DNA of 64,000 bases from the NCBI RefSeq assembly GCF_900100375.1, contig NZ_FNEZ01000004.1, positions 124,001 through 188,000 of the forward strand. The letters run 5' to 3'. Shown here piece after piece: positions 8,801-17,296 of the stretch. Positions within the stretch are counted from its first letter, which is position 1. Each line of letters begins with the position of its first letter. The stretch is from Flavobacterium noncentrifugens. Lineage in GTDB: Bacteria > Bacteroidota > Bacteroidia > Flavobacteriales > Flavobacteriaceae. Under the pieces are notes generated by a model. That model ran no database searches. It was not told the DNA's origin and was given only the letters and a program-made list of their open reading frames with translations. The position numbers were made by a program, and so were the translations under genes.

Positions 8801-10081
8801 TTTGATAAGGACAAATTGGAGAAAATTATCTTCAACCTGATGTCGAATGCGTTTAAATATACGCCGACAGATGGAAAAATCGACCTCATATTCAAAATTG
8901 AAAAAGATTCAAAAAGGCTGAACATCACCGTTACAAATACCGGAAAAGGAATTCCGAAACAAAAACTAGACTCGCTGTTTGACCGTTTTTTCCTTTCGGA
9001 TACAAACCAACCCACAGATACAGAAATGTTCCGGACCGGAATTGGCCTTGCCTACATCAAAAAGCTCGTGACGGTTTTGAGAGGTGAAATTGTCGTGTCG
9101 AGCATCCCAAATCAGGAAACGACTTTTACCATACTGATTCCGTGTGACAAAGCCGCATTTGTCGAAAAAGAAATCGACCGGGAAACGTCGCCTATTTTGA
9201 TTTCGCGGCATCTTAAAAACATCCTTGAAGAAATTGCAGAGAAACCCGATGAAGTCCCGGATAAAATTTCAGCATTGGATCTCGTCGAAAACAACCTCAA
9301 AAAGATCCTGATCGTTGAAGATGAAAAAGAAATCCATTTGTTTCTGAATGATCTGCTTGCCAATAAATACAAGATCATGACCGCATACAATGGCGTAGAA
9401 GCATTGGGACTGATCGAAAGCGAACTGCCTGACCTGATCATCAGTGACGTCATGATGCCGTTAATGGATGGCGTCGAGCTGTGCAGGAAAATCAAGACTG
9501 ACATTCGAACCTGCCACATTCCGCTGATCATGCTTACGGCAAAAGATTCGGTGCTGCATCGGATTGAAGGACTTGAAAGCGGTGCCAATTCGTATATCCC
9601 GAAACCGTTTTATCCCGATCATTTGCTGGTTCGGATTCAAAAACTCCTCGAAGAAAAAGAACTGATCCTGCAGCATTTTACCCAAGATGCAGTTGTGGGC
9701 AATTTATCTGAATTCCCGATCAATAATGAGCAGAAGGATTTTATCAAACTGGTTATTGAACTGATCCGGAAAAATATCGACAATGAAAACCTTCAAAGTG
9801 CATTCATTGAAAAAACACTGGGAATCAGCAACTCGCAATTGTATCGCAAAACCAAAGAGATTTTTGGGCTTTCACCAGGTGATCTAATTCGTACGATCCG
9901 ATTGAAACATGCGGCAGAATTGCTTCGAAAAAACGTTTTGACGGTTTCTGAAGTCTGCTATGAGTCGGGATTTAACAACCGGTCTTACTTCTACAGGGAA
10001 TTTAAAAAGATGTACAACACCACGCCGAAGAACTACCAACTCCAATACAAGTCGAAACACTTGTCTTTTTCAAATAACTGA
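5888..10081 (+). CDS. Hybrid two-component system sensor/regulator (HTCS) of PUL 1
   Basis: This 1397-residue one-protein phosphorelay is typical of Bacteroidota PULs. Residues 1-18 form a signal ending in AALFSC. About residues 55-690 contain beta-propeller Reg_prop repeats of the kind LLWIGTWDGLNRYD, LIWLGTNGYGM and LWIGTSFGLNVL. About 730-800 is a Y_Y_Y domain. A membrane segment lies near 818-838. HisKA has AHEFLTPLTL with His871, followed by the ATPase domain. The receiver has IISDVMMPLMDG with Asp1187. The C-terminus is an AraC-type HTH (SGFNNRSYFYREFKKMYNTT). The periplasmic part should bind an oligosaccharide, and the AraC domain should activate the adjacent susC operon. The start is TTG; the next in-frame ATG would remove the signal peptide. 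A lipobox-like Cys18 is unusual for an HTCS. Confidence 0.95.
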   Translation: MKTRILCYILILAALFSCRQKKADATSPAVVDASHLSEVQNSKAVKNAPDLKYSMEQLDNTKGLSNSSVNCIFQDSQNLLWIGTWDGLNRYDGNNFKIFRPEPDRQNSLSNQVILKVGEDHSGHIWILTMHGINRYDKESDAFTNYYFSRENKPPLSESEFNMTLDASKQVYCAVKDWGIGYFDGNTFKSIPGKNFIKNTVIKMEFSETGKLLLLFDNNELYAMTLQTSNGEKSIARSVLVSGHIKTFNALGKNICTVSTSGEAALHSLDEKKEAVLIQENIENIVGLVPEGLVLSGKSGYLTIDPDGKTVSAPWSKYIKNQKITALLKGNENIIWTGTDGDGMFKMFPIKNPFNLISKTQLPELDGGIVRTFLETDHAFWLGTKGKGLFRLPADFYSDPEKSLAYTNFNEGNSAINNAVFALCKGKDDLIFIGTDGAGIAIYDKLKSKVVSWREIQGSESCDFFKSVYAIYQDDDGLIWLGTNGYGMIRCKISRLANGLKITDIRRYKADSAARGTLSSNIVFSIVPRNHNELWIGTRLGGLNLFNKKSGQFQTYKNAANNPESLSNNDILCLVTDADKRLWIGTSFGLNVLESMTKDGKATFKSYTVKDGLPNNTIHGIVADKKSNLWISTNFGLSNFVVSPAKFTNYSRNEGLQNNEFADGAFYNDTKSGYVFMGGIKGFNYFLPQKIKESAVVPDLLIDKISGQNQAVPYHQGLVISPDSQTFPSIVLKYNQNFFDIQLAAITYINSEKCHYAYQLKGFDKNWNDIDNRKMISFTNVPRGNYSLWLKWSNADGVWSKPVHAIDIRIKPVFWQSNVAIIVYMILLAFFGLFVRSYYLKRQSLQQNILFRKNEEELHENRLTFFTNIAHEFLTPLTLIVGPVQKLSEATNLGEKNQKFIHMIHRNSSRLLFLTQQLLEFRKAEYDYLEITVKQFDLVNLVEQIAELFDDWALDKNISYHVDLPSELPGWFDKDKLEKIIFNLMSNAFKYTPTDGKIDLIFKIEKDSKRLNITVTNTGKGIPKQKLDSLFDRFFLSDTNQPTDTEMFRTGIGLAYIKKLVTVLRGEIVVSSIPNQETTFTILIPCDKAAFVEKEIDRETSPILISRHLKNILEEIAEKPDEVPDKISALDLVENNLKKILIVEDEKEIHLFLNDLLANKYKIMTAYNGVEALGLIESELPDLIISDVMMPLMDGVELCRKIKTDIRTCHIPLIMLTAKDSVLHRIEGLESGANSYIPKPFYPDHLLVRIQKLLEEKELILQHFTQDAVVGNLSEFPINNEQKDFIKLVIELIRKNIDNENLQSAFIEKTLGISNSQLYRKTKEIFGLSPGDLIRTIRLKHAAELLRKNVLTVSEVCYESGFNNRSYFYREFKKMYNTTPKNYQLQYKSKHLSFSNN

Positions 10082-10099
10082 AAATCAACTATATCGTTT

Positions 10100-10158
10100 T
10101 AGTGTACACTTTTGAAGAAATAGTGTACACGTTTTTTTACGCGCTGAGATTACATTTA
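10100..10158 (+). promoter_or_regulatory. Candidate HTCS operator (two palindromic repeats 21 bp apart) and susC promoter
   Basis: TAGTGTACAC occurs at 10100-10109 and again at 10121-10130. This is a direct repeat with a period of exactly 21 bp, and each copy contains the palindrome GTGTACAC. A -7-like TACATTTA lies at 10151-10158, 20 bases after the second copy, so that copy takes the place of the -33 element. This geometry is the one AraC-type activators use. It lies between the HTCS stop and susC. The function is inferred. Confidence 0.55.
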
Positions 10159-10220
10159 TATCCTGATTATTCAGGCAAAAAAATCATTCTCACAATTATT
10201 CAAACTAATTTTTAAACAAG

Positions 10221-10268
10221 ATGAAAAAAAAAGTACTCATTATTAACAAAAAAGCATTATTGGTATGA
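10221..10268 (+). other. Possible 15-codon leader ORF overlapping the susC start
   Basis: ATG at 10221 opens a 15-codon frame (MKKKVLIINKKALLV) whose TGA at 10266-10268 overlaps the susC ATG at 10265-10267 as ATGA. The peptide is basic and hydrophobic. It could couple translation of susC or be an accident of an A-rich leader; nothing else supports it. Confidence 0.25.
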
Positions 10269-13200
10269 AAAGTAAAATTATTTACAGTCTTGTCCTAATA
10301 TGGACAATATTATCAGGAAGTGCTTTGAGCGCACAAACATTTAAAGGAAATGTTGCCGATGCAAATGGGCCGCTACCGGGAGTAAATGTTATTGTAAAAG
10401 GAACTTCGGTCAATACGACTACCGATTTTGACGGGAATTTTACGATTTCCAGCATGAGCCCAAATGCTACTTTGGTATTTAGTTACATTGGATACATTAC
10501 AAAAGAAGCGTTAGCAACGTCAAATATGGCTGTCGTATTGGTTGCCGATTCTCAGAAACTGGACGAGGTAATTGTTACTGGTTATGTAGGACAAAAAAGA
10601 AATTCAATTTCCGGAGCTGTCAGCCAGGTTAATATGGAAGATTTATCCAAAACCAAAGTTCCCGATGTTACGCAAGCCTTGCAAGGACAAGTTGCCGGTG
10701 TTTTTGTAGCAGCCAGTACTGGTGCACCGGGAGATGGCATCCAGCTTCGGATTCGTGGCCAGGGTACCATTGGAAACAATGATGCATTATATGTTGTGGA
10801 TGGAATTCCAACACGCGACATTTCTTTTCTAAACAGTTCAGATGTTAAAAACATTACGGTATTAAAAGATGCGGCGTCTGCATCGATTTATGGTTCACGC
10901 GCAGCAGGTGGAGTGGTCGTAATTACAACAAAACGCGGATCTATCGGTAAATCTTCTATTGATGTAGATGCTTTTACAGGAATTCATTTTGCATTGAACC
11001 TTCCAAAAATGCTTAATACCGATCAATATCTTAATGTAAAAGATCAGGCATGGCACAATAGTGCTGGAAATGCTGCAAATGCCGAAAGTCCATACGCATT
11101 TGATCGCAGAACAAGTACAGATTTGGCCGATACCGATTGGCAAAAAGAATTATTTACGACAGGCTTATCAAATAACATCCAATTGTCAACTAGCGGCGGT
11201 AATGATAAGATGCAGTACTTAGTATCTGGAGGATATTATGGCATTGACGGGATTGTAACCGAAAATAATGACCGTTATAAGCGTGTCAATTTCAGAACAA
11301 ACCTAAATGCGAATGTAACCGACCGTTTTACAGTAGGAAGCAATGTGCAGCTTAGTTATGTAAAACAGGACAGATTATCTTCAAGCGGAGATGCTCCTGG
11401 TGTAATCCGTCACGCATTAATTCGCCCTCCTGTGATTGGTGTTTATAAAGATCCATCGGATCCTACTTATTCTGCAAACGATCCTTACACCGATTTGCCT
11501 TTTTACACAGGTCCGGATCAAAATGCAGGTGGATACAGCAGGAATTATGAGTATAGTTCAAATCCGTTAGCAATCGTGCACTTTACAGATGATACAAGAA
11601 GTACTTTCCAACTATTTGGAAATGTATTTGCTGAATATGCATTTTTGAAAGACAACAGCCTGAAATTTAAGACCAATCTTGGAGCTGATGTGAAGTATTT
11701 ACATAATAAAACGTTTGCAGAAAATTATGGTGACGCCAATATTATTAACCCTAGCGACCAATATTATGGTATGGGAAGGAACAACAGGCCAAATAGCTTG
11801 AATGAAAACAGGGGCGAAGCGACCACATTTACATGGTCGAACACCTTAAATTATGTAAAAACATTTGGTGATCATAGTGTAAATGCGCTTTTGGGTTCAG
11901 AGCTTATCAAAAGTAAATCTTCGGCAATAGGCGGTGCTAGATCAAATTTTGACAATACTTCAGAACCATACCGATTTTTGGACTTTGGTGGCGTAGGTAG
12001 CTCAACAACTCCATATCCTTACAGCTCAGGGAGTTTGTCAAGATATAGCCTTTTATCGTTTTTTGCTTCTGGAACATATGGTTACAAAAACAGATATTTT
12101 GTTACAGGTACCATTCGTGCTGATGGTTCATCAAGGTTTAGTCCTCTAGAAAAATGGGGATATTTTCCATCTGCATCGGCAAACTGGATCGTTACAAATG
12201 AAAACTTTATGTCAAACGTAAGCTGGTTGTCAAATCTTAAATTACGTGCGAGTTGGGGTATAAACGGAAATCAGGAAGTACCTGATGATGCGTTTGAAAC
12301 TTTTGTAACTACTAATGAATTTGGTACAGAAATCATCCGTTATGCGGGCCCTAAGTTTCAATGGGAAAGTACGAAACAAACCAATTTTGGTATCGATTTA
12401 GGCTTGATCAAAAATAAATTATCTTTCTCTGTAGATTACTTTAAAAAGGAAACAACTGATATGCTATTGCAGGTAAAATTACCGGCGGTTTCTGTTGGGC
12501 AAATCCAGCCAAGTTATGTCAATACTGGTGAAGTACAAAATGATGGATTTGAGTATTCACTAAATTTCCAAAACAATGATCATGCATTTAAATATGGTGT
12601 AACAGCAAATCTGGCCACTTTAAATAATGAAGTGACCAAACTTTATAACAGGGTGAAAAACATTGACAACACCAGTGCCAATACAAGAACAACTGTCGGT
12701 CAGCCGATAGATGCTTATTACGGGTATCAATTCATTGGAATTTACCAAAACCAGGCTGAAATTGATTCGTATCTGTATAATGGTGCCAATGGAAGACTAC
12801 CTGGAGACATGAAATTTAAAGATGTTAATGGTGATGGTCAGATTGATGCGAACGATAAAACATTTATTGGCAACCCGATTCCTAAAATGACTTACGGATT
12901 GGCATTTAATGCATCGTATAAAAACTTCGACCTGTCATTTTTGTTTCAAGGAGTAGAAGATGTTGATCGTTATAATGACTTAAAGCAAATCCTGGATTAT
13001 GATACACGACCTTTCAATTCCACAACAGGTGTTTTAGACAGCTGGCATGGTGAAGGCACAAGTAATACTAGGCCGAGGCTTACATTCAACTCAAACGGAG
13101 GACAGGAAATATCAAGTGCTTTTGTTGAAGATGCTTCCTATTTGCGACTTAAAAATATAGAAATCGGATATACCTTTGGGAAATCTTTAGTTGGAATCGC

Positions 13201-13345
13201 CAACTTGCGTATCTATCTTTCTGGGCAGAATTTAGTAACATGGACTGACTACTCAGGATTAGATCCAGAATCGACTAATCTTAAAGATCAAGGAACCTAT
13301 CCACAGGCAGCAGCAGTAATATTTGGTGCAAGAATAAAAATTTAA
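10265..13345 (+). CDS. SusC-like TonB-dependent outer-membrane transporter, PUL 1
   Basis: This 1026-residue protein has a signal peptide (about residues 1-23, ending SALSAQ). A carboxypeptidase-regulatory-like domain follows (GNVADANGPLPGVNVIVKGT through about residue 105). The TonB box/plug starts at LDEVIVTGYV, with IRGQGTIGNNDALYVVDGIP and later GSRAAGGVVVITTKRG. A 22-strand barrel ends in the terminal strand AAAVIFGARIKI. It lacks the STN domain, which fits control by an HTCS rather than by a sigma/FecR pair. With SusD it forms the outer-membrane pedal-bin importer for oligosaccharides. The susD gene follows after 11 bases. Confidence 0.95.
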   Translation: MKSKIIYSLVLIWTILSGSALSAQTFKGNVADANGPLPGVNVIVKGTSVNTTTDFDGNFTISSMSPNATLVFSYIGYITKEALATSNMAVVLVADSQKLDEVIVTGYVGQKRNSISGAVSQVNMEDLSKTKVPDVTQALQGQVAGVFVAASTGAPGDGIQLRIRGQGTIGNNDALYVVDGIPTRDISFLNSSDVKNITVLKDAASASIYGSRAAGGVVVITTKRGSIGKSSIDVDAFTGIHFALNLPKMLNTDQYLNVKDQAWHNSAGNAANAESPYAFDRRTSTDLADTDWQKELFTTGLSNNIQLSTSGGNDKMQYLVSGGYYGIDGIVTENNDRYKRVNFRTNLNANVTDRFTVGSNVQLSYVKQDRLSSSGDAPGVIRHALIRPPVIGVYKDPSDPTYSANDPYTDLPFYTGPDQNAGGYSRNYEYSSNPLAIVHFTDDTRSTFQLFGNVFAEYAFLKDNSLKFKTNLGADVKYLHNKTFAENYGDANIINPSDQYYGMGRNNRPNSLNENRGEATTFTWSNTLNYVKTFGDHSVNALLGSELIKSKSSAIGGARSNFDNTSEPYRFLDFGGVGSSTTPYPYSSGSLSRYSLLSFFASGTYGYKNRYFVTGTIRADGSSRFSPLEKWGYFPSASANWIVTNENFMSNVSWLSNLKLRASWGINGNQEVPDDAFETFVTTNEFGTEIIRYAGPKFQWESTKQTNFGIDLGLIKNKLSFSVDYFKKETTDMLLQVKLPAVSVGQIQPSYVNTGEVQNDGFEYSLNFQNNDHAFKYGVTANLATLNNEVTKLYNRVKNIDNTSANTRTTVGQPIDAYYGYQFIGIYQNQAEIDSYLYNGANGRLPGDMKFKDVNGDGQIDANDKTFIGNPIPKMTYGLAFNASYKNFDLSFLFQGVEDVDRYNDLKQILDYDTRPFNSTTGVLDSWHGEGTSNTRPRLTFNSNGGQEISSAFVEDASYLRLKNIEIGYTFGKSLVGIANLRIYLSGQNLVTWTDYSGLDPESTNLKDQGTYPQAAAVIFGARIKI

Positions 13346-13356
13346 AAAAAAAAATC

Positions 13357-14832
13357 ATGAAAAAGTATTATAAATTAATATTGCTGGCGGGAATTATTTC
13401 TGTCGCTGGCTGTGAAAAAGACTTAGACTTAGATCCTGTTGGAGCAGTCACGCTTGAGCAAGCAGGCAATACGCCTACTACTGCTATCATGGAAAACCTC
13501 ACCAGGGCTTCCTATGATTTGTTGTCGAATAGGTTAAACATTCTAGGAAATTGGGATTGGGGAGGCGGACTTGTATTTCAGCCAGACTACATCATGCAGG
13601 ATATTGCCTCTGACGATATGGAAAGAAAATGGAACCCTGATGGCGACCAACTTTGGATAGACGAAATTAACAACTTCACTTTTACTTCTTCCAATGGTGG
13701 GCCAAATGGATTGTGGCGATATGATTATCAGGCGATTAAAAGGCTTAACACTGCCATTGAGCACTTGCAGAATCCAGATATTGAATCCATCACTGGAATC
13801 ACAACTACCGGTAAAAACCAATTGATGGGAGAATGTTACTTTTTGAGATCTTATTACTATTTCTCTTTGGTTACAAACTTTGGTGATGTGCCATTAATTG
13901 TTCGTCCTGTCAAAAGCTTTGATGAAGCGTTTGAGGTTGCGGTTCGCGCAGATAAATCATTGGTTTGGGCCCAGATAAAAAACGACCTGGTTTTATCCCG
14001 CGATTTACTGCCAAATTCTAAATATTCTTCAGACACTGAAAAATGGCGTGCTTCAAGAGGTGCTGCAATCGCTTTGTTGGCAAAATCAGAATTGTATACC
14101 CAAAACTGGGCAGCTGTTCCTGCATTAGTAGACCAGTTATCGGCTTTGGGATTCAGTCTGGATGCCAATTATTTTGACAATTTCAGTACAGAATTTACCG
14201 ACAATGAAGTCATTTTTGCATTTGATCATCAAACCAATGCCACACCAAGAAGAGGAAATGGAATTTGTGCGCCGCTTGGATGGGGATTTTTTGCTCCAAG
14301 TACTGATTTCTTAAACGCTTTTGAACCAAATGATCCAAGAAAATCACTGACTGTAAACGTTGCCGACCAAAACGTAAATAAAATGCTAGGCAGCCTCAAC
14401 GGAGCAAACAAAGGCAATGACGATGCACCAAACAACAAAATCTACATCCGTTATGCCGATGCCTTGCTTTGGAAAGCTGAAGCTTTAAATGAAACTGGTG
14501 ACTATGCAGGTGCTGTTGCCATCATCAATCAAATCAGAAAAAGAGCAAGAACCTCGCCTGCTGCAGACGGTGTTTTGCCTCCAGCTGGAACATTGCCAGA
14601 CAGGCCCGCATCTTCTGATAAAGCCATTATTAAAGGCTGGCTTATTTCGGAAAGAAGGGTCGAACTTGGATTTGAAAATCAAAGAATGCTTGATCTAAAA
14701 AGATGGGGAATTGCCAAACAGGTCATGAATGCTGCAGGAAAAAATTTCCAGGACAAACACATGTTATATCCTATTCCACAAACTGAAATCGAAACTTCTG
14801 CAGGAACACTTACCCAAAATCCAGGGTATTAA
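13357..14832 (+). CDS. SusD/RagB-like glycan-binding outer-membrane lipoprotein, PUL 1
   Basis: This 491-residue surface lipoprotein has a signal ending in VAGC (Cys19) and then EKDLDLDP. SusD-type TPR helices are present (GECYFLRSYYYFSLVTNFGDVPLIV), with a C-terminal block typical of the family: IYIRYADALLWKAEALNET, then ISERRVELGFENQRMLDLKR and the ending LYPIPQTEIETSAGTLTQNPGY shortened at the usual place. It forms the lid of the SusC transporter and binds the target glycan at the cell surface. An intrinsic terminator-like hairpin follows the stop and separates this gene from the enzyme genes. Confidence 0.95.
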   Translation: MKKYYKLILLAGIISVAGCEKDLDLDPVGAVTLEQAGNTPTTAIMENLTRASYDLLSNRLNILGNWDWGGGLVFQPDYIMQDIASDDMERKWNPDGDQLWIDEINNFTFTSSNGGPNGLWRYDYQAIKRLNTAIEHLQNPDIESITGITTTGKNQLMGECYFLRSYYYFSLVTNFGDVPLIVRPVKSFDEAFEVAVRADKSLVWAQIKNDLVLSRDLLPNSKYSSDTEKWRASRGAAIALLAKSELYTQNWAAVPALVDQLSALGFSLDANYFDNFSTEFTDNEVIFAFDHQTNATPRRGNGICAPLGWGFFAPSTDFLNAFEPNDPRKSLTVNVADQNVNKMLGSLNGANKGNDDAPNNKIYIRYADALLWKAEALNETGDYAGAVAIINQIRKRARTSPAADGVLPPAGTLPDRPASSDKAIIKGWLISERRVELGFENQRMLDLKRWGIAKQVMNAAGKNFQDKHMLYPIPQTEIETSAGTLTQNPGY

Positions 14833-14850
14833 AATAAGTTTAAGTTAGTT

Positions 14851-14903
14851 AAAAAAGGTCGGCTCAGTTTTATTTGAATTAGTTCTGAGTTGGCCTTTTT
14901 TTA
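14851..14903 (+). terminator. Terminator-like hairpin between susD and the enzyme genes of PUL 1
   Basis: AAAAAGGtCggCTCAG pairs with CTGAGttGgCCTTTTT over 16 positions (three G-U wobbles) around a 17-base loop, followed by a T run. It lies 18 bases after the susD stop and 21 before the GH130 start. Partial termination here would give more transporter than enzyme. Confidence 0.7.
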
Positions 14904-14924
14904 AATTCTCACACCAGATCGATT

Positions 14925-15983
14925 ATGAAAGACATCGCACAACGCTTTGTAGAAAACCCATTGCTATCTCCCAAAGATATCCCGGCAAGTACCGAAGGCC
15001 TGGAAATTACCTGCTTGCTTAATCCCGGCGTATTTCAGTTCAAGGGAAAAACCTGGCTGATTGTACGCGTTGCCGAAAGGCCAAGCCAAAAAGACGACAC
15101 CATTTCGTTTCCGATCCTTACCGAAACCGGAAGCATCACCATAATTGAAATCCATAAAGACCACGCCGAACTCATCGTTACAGATGCACGCGTGATCAAT
15201 TACCAAGGCACAGATTACCTCACTACTTTGTCGCATCTGCGTTTGCTTTGCAGCGACGATGGAATCAAATTTTATGAACCTGAAGATTATCCGGCCTTAG
15301 TTGGCGAAGGAATTCTCGAAGCATTCGGCATTGAAGATTGCCGCGTGGCACATATAGACGGAAAATATTATCTGACATTCACATCGGTTTCGGATAACGG
15401 CGTTGGCGTAGGCCTTCGTACAACAACCGACTGGAAAAATTTTGAAAAACACGGCATGATTCTGCCAGCCCACAATAAAGATTGCGCCATTTTTGAAGAA
15501 AAAATCAATGGCTTGTTTTATGCCTTGCACCGCCCGAGCAGCGTCGATATCGGCGGAAATTACATCTGGATCGCTTCGTCTCCTGACGGCATCCATTGGG
15601 GAAACCACCATTGTATCATTCGAACCAGAAAAGGACATTGGGACAGCAAACGCGTAGGTGCAGGGGCAGCCCCAATCAAAACTTCAAAAGGCTGGCTTGA
15701 GATTTACCACGGTGCGAATGAAAACCATCAATACTGTTTAGGTGCCTTTTTAATGGATATTGAAGATCCGACAAAAGTTATCGCAAGAACCGAATTGCCG
15801 ATCATGGTTCCGACAGCCGATTATGAAATTAGTGGTTTCTTCGGAAATGTGGTTTTTACAAACGGACATATCATAGAGCCAGATGGCGACACGGTAACAA
15901 TCTATTACGGTGCATCCGATGAGTTTGTTTGCGGCGCGAAGTTTTCCATCAACGCCATTATTTCACTTTTAAAATACAACTAA
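14925..15983 (+). CDS. GH130-family glycoside phosphorylase (cytoplasmic)
   Basis: This 352-residue five-bladed propeller enzyme has no signal peptide. The GH130 signature is visible: GIEDCRV with the catalytic Asp138, then NKDCAIFEEKINGLFYALHR with Arg203, and IYHGA with His262. The latter two correspond to residues that bind phosphate in phosphorylases of this family. This argues for phosphorolysis rather than hydrolysis. Characterised members cleave beta-mannosides (for example mannosyl-glucose or mannobiose), releasing a sugar 1-phosphate. The usual Pro of EDPR is Cys139 here, which is uncommon. Its stop overlaps the start of the MFS transporter gene by one base (TAATG), so import and cleavage are translationally coupled. 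The exact substrate is not decided by the sequence. Confidence 0.88.
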   Translation: MKDIAQRFVENPLLSPKDIPASTEGLEITCLLNPGVFQFKGKTWLIVRVAERPSQKDDTISFPILTETGSITIIEIHKDHAELIVTDARVINYQGTDYLTTLSHLRLLCSDDGIKFYEPEDYPALVGEGILEAFGIEDCRVAHIDGKYYLTFTSVSDNGVGVGLRTTTDWKNFEKHGMILPAHNKDCAIFEEKINGLFYALHRPSSVDIGGNYIWIASSPDGIHWGNHHCIIRTRKGHWDSKRVGAGAAPIKTSKGWLEIYHGANENHQYCLGAFLMDIEDPTKVIARTELPIMVPTADYEISGFFGNVVFTNGHIIEPDGDTVTIYYGASDEFVCGAKFSINAIISLLKYN

Positions 15984-17281
15984 TGCTAAAGAAACTGACA
16001 TCAGAAGTCAATCATTTTAAAAGCCAAAGCCACAATTTTAAAATACTGGTTTTAACCAATGTCGTTTACGCACTCGTGCAACCTGTGATAGACATTTTTG
16101 TAGCCGCTTACATCATGCGGAATTCAAATGATACTTCGAAAGTGGTAATTTACCAGCTTGCAATTTACACCGGAATCCCATTGACGTTTTTGCTTAACGG
16201 TTTGCTTCTTAAATATTTCAATATCAGGAAATTGTATTCGCTTGGAATGATGCTCAGCGGCGTTTCAATGATCATTATGATGTCGCTTAAAAACCTTGAT
16301 TTGATCGGAATTGGCGTGGCCGGAATGACCATGGGACTTTCCTTCGGCTTGTATTGGTCAAACCGAGATTACCTTGCATTATCCATTACCGATGATGAAA
16401 ACCGCAACTATTATTACGGCCTTGAAACGTTCTTTTATACGATCATCGCGATTGTCGTTCCTGCAACAATTGGGTGGTTTATCCAATCAAAAACAGGTGC
16501 CGATTCCAAACACGGTGCTTATGTAATCATTACCGGAGTTGTATTTGTCATTACAATGCTGGCGTCAGTTGTTTGTTTCAGAGGCCGGTTCGAAAACCCG
16601 ATCCAAAAGAAATACATTTTTTTTAAATTTCACCCGCTTTGGAACAAATTGCTTTCATTGGCGATGTTCAAAGGACTTGCACAAGGATTTTTAGTAACCG
16701 CGCCTGCCATGCTGATTTTCAAGATATTGGGTGAGGAAGGCGAACTTGGAAAAGCACAATCTATCGGGGCGATTTTAGCTGCCATCATCATTTATTTTAT
16801 CGGACGCTTTTCAAAACCTTCTGACAGGATCAAAACCTTCTCTGCCGGATTGATCTTATTCGCCATCGGTGCCTGCCTTAATGCAGCCTTATTCAATAAA
16901 ACCGGCGTTATCATGTTTTTACTGCTGTTGCTGATCGCGAAACCATTAATGGATCTGGCGTATTATCCAATTCAATTGAGAGTCATCGACATTGTTTCAA
17001 AAATCGAAAAACGCGGAGAATTTACTTATATCCTAAACCACGAAGCAGGCTTATATCTTGGAAGATTACTTGGAGCAGGAACCTTTTTAGTATTGTATTT
17101 TGCCGTTTCCGAAGATGTCGCGCTGCGTTATGCCGTCGGAATTATTGCGTTATTACAGCTTTGTTCTATTTTCATCAGTAAAAACATCATTGCACAGGGA
17201 AATAAAATCGCTCCTGAAGAACCTGCCGAAGGTGTCGTTGACGAAAAAGTCCTCGAAGAAACCGCTACAAATCTCGTTTAA
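15983..17281 (+). CDS. MFS sugar transporter (inner membrane)
   Basis: This 432-residue membrane protein has about twelve hydrophobic segments (for example LVLTNVVYALVQPVIDIFVA, and FLLLLLIAKPLMDLAYYPIQ). I place the start at the ATG at 15983, inside the GH130 stop (TAATG). An upstream in-frame start at 15929 would lie within GH130 and adds a non-membrane tail. The motif YWSNRDYLAL in the cytoplasmic loop is typical of a Bacteroidota MFS group found next to GH130 genes. The likely role is to bring the oligosaccharide made in the periplasm into the cytoplasm for the phosphorylase. The substrate is unknown. Confidence 0.85.
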   Translation: MLKKLTSEVNHFKSQSHNFKILVLTNVVYALVQPVIDIFVAAYIMRNSNDTSKVVIYQLAIYTGIPLTFLLNGLLLKYFNIRKLYSLGMMLSGVSMIIMMSLKNLDLIGIGVAGMTMGLSFGLYWSNRDYLALSITDDENRNYYYGLETFFYTIIAIVVPATIGWFIQSKTGADSKHGAYVIITGVVFVITMLASVVCFRGRFENPIQKKYIFFKFHPLWNKLLSLAMFKGLAQGFLVTAPAMLIFKILGEEGELGKAQSIGAILAAIIIYFIGRFSKPSDRIKTFSAGLILFAIGACLNAALFNKTGVIMFLLLLLIAKPLMDLAYYPIQLRVIDIVSKIEKRGEFTYILNHEAGLYLGRLLGAGTFLVLYFAVSEDVALRYAVGIIALLQLCSIFISKNIIAQGNKIAPEEPAEGVVDEKVLEETATNLV

Positions 17282-17296
17282 TATAAAAACTCTTAC

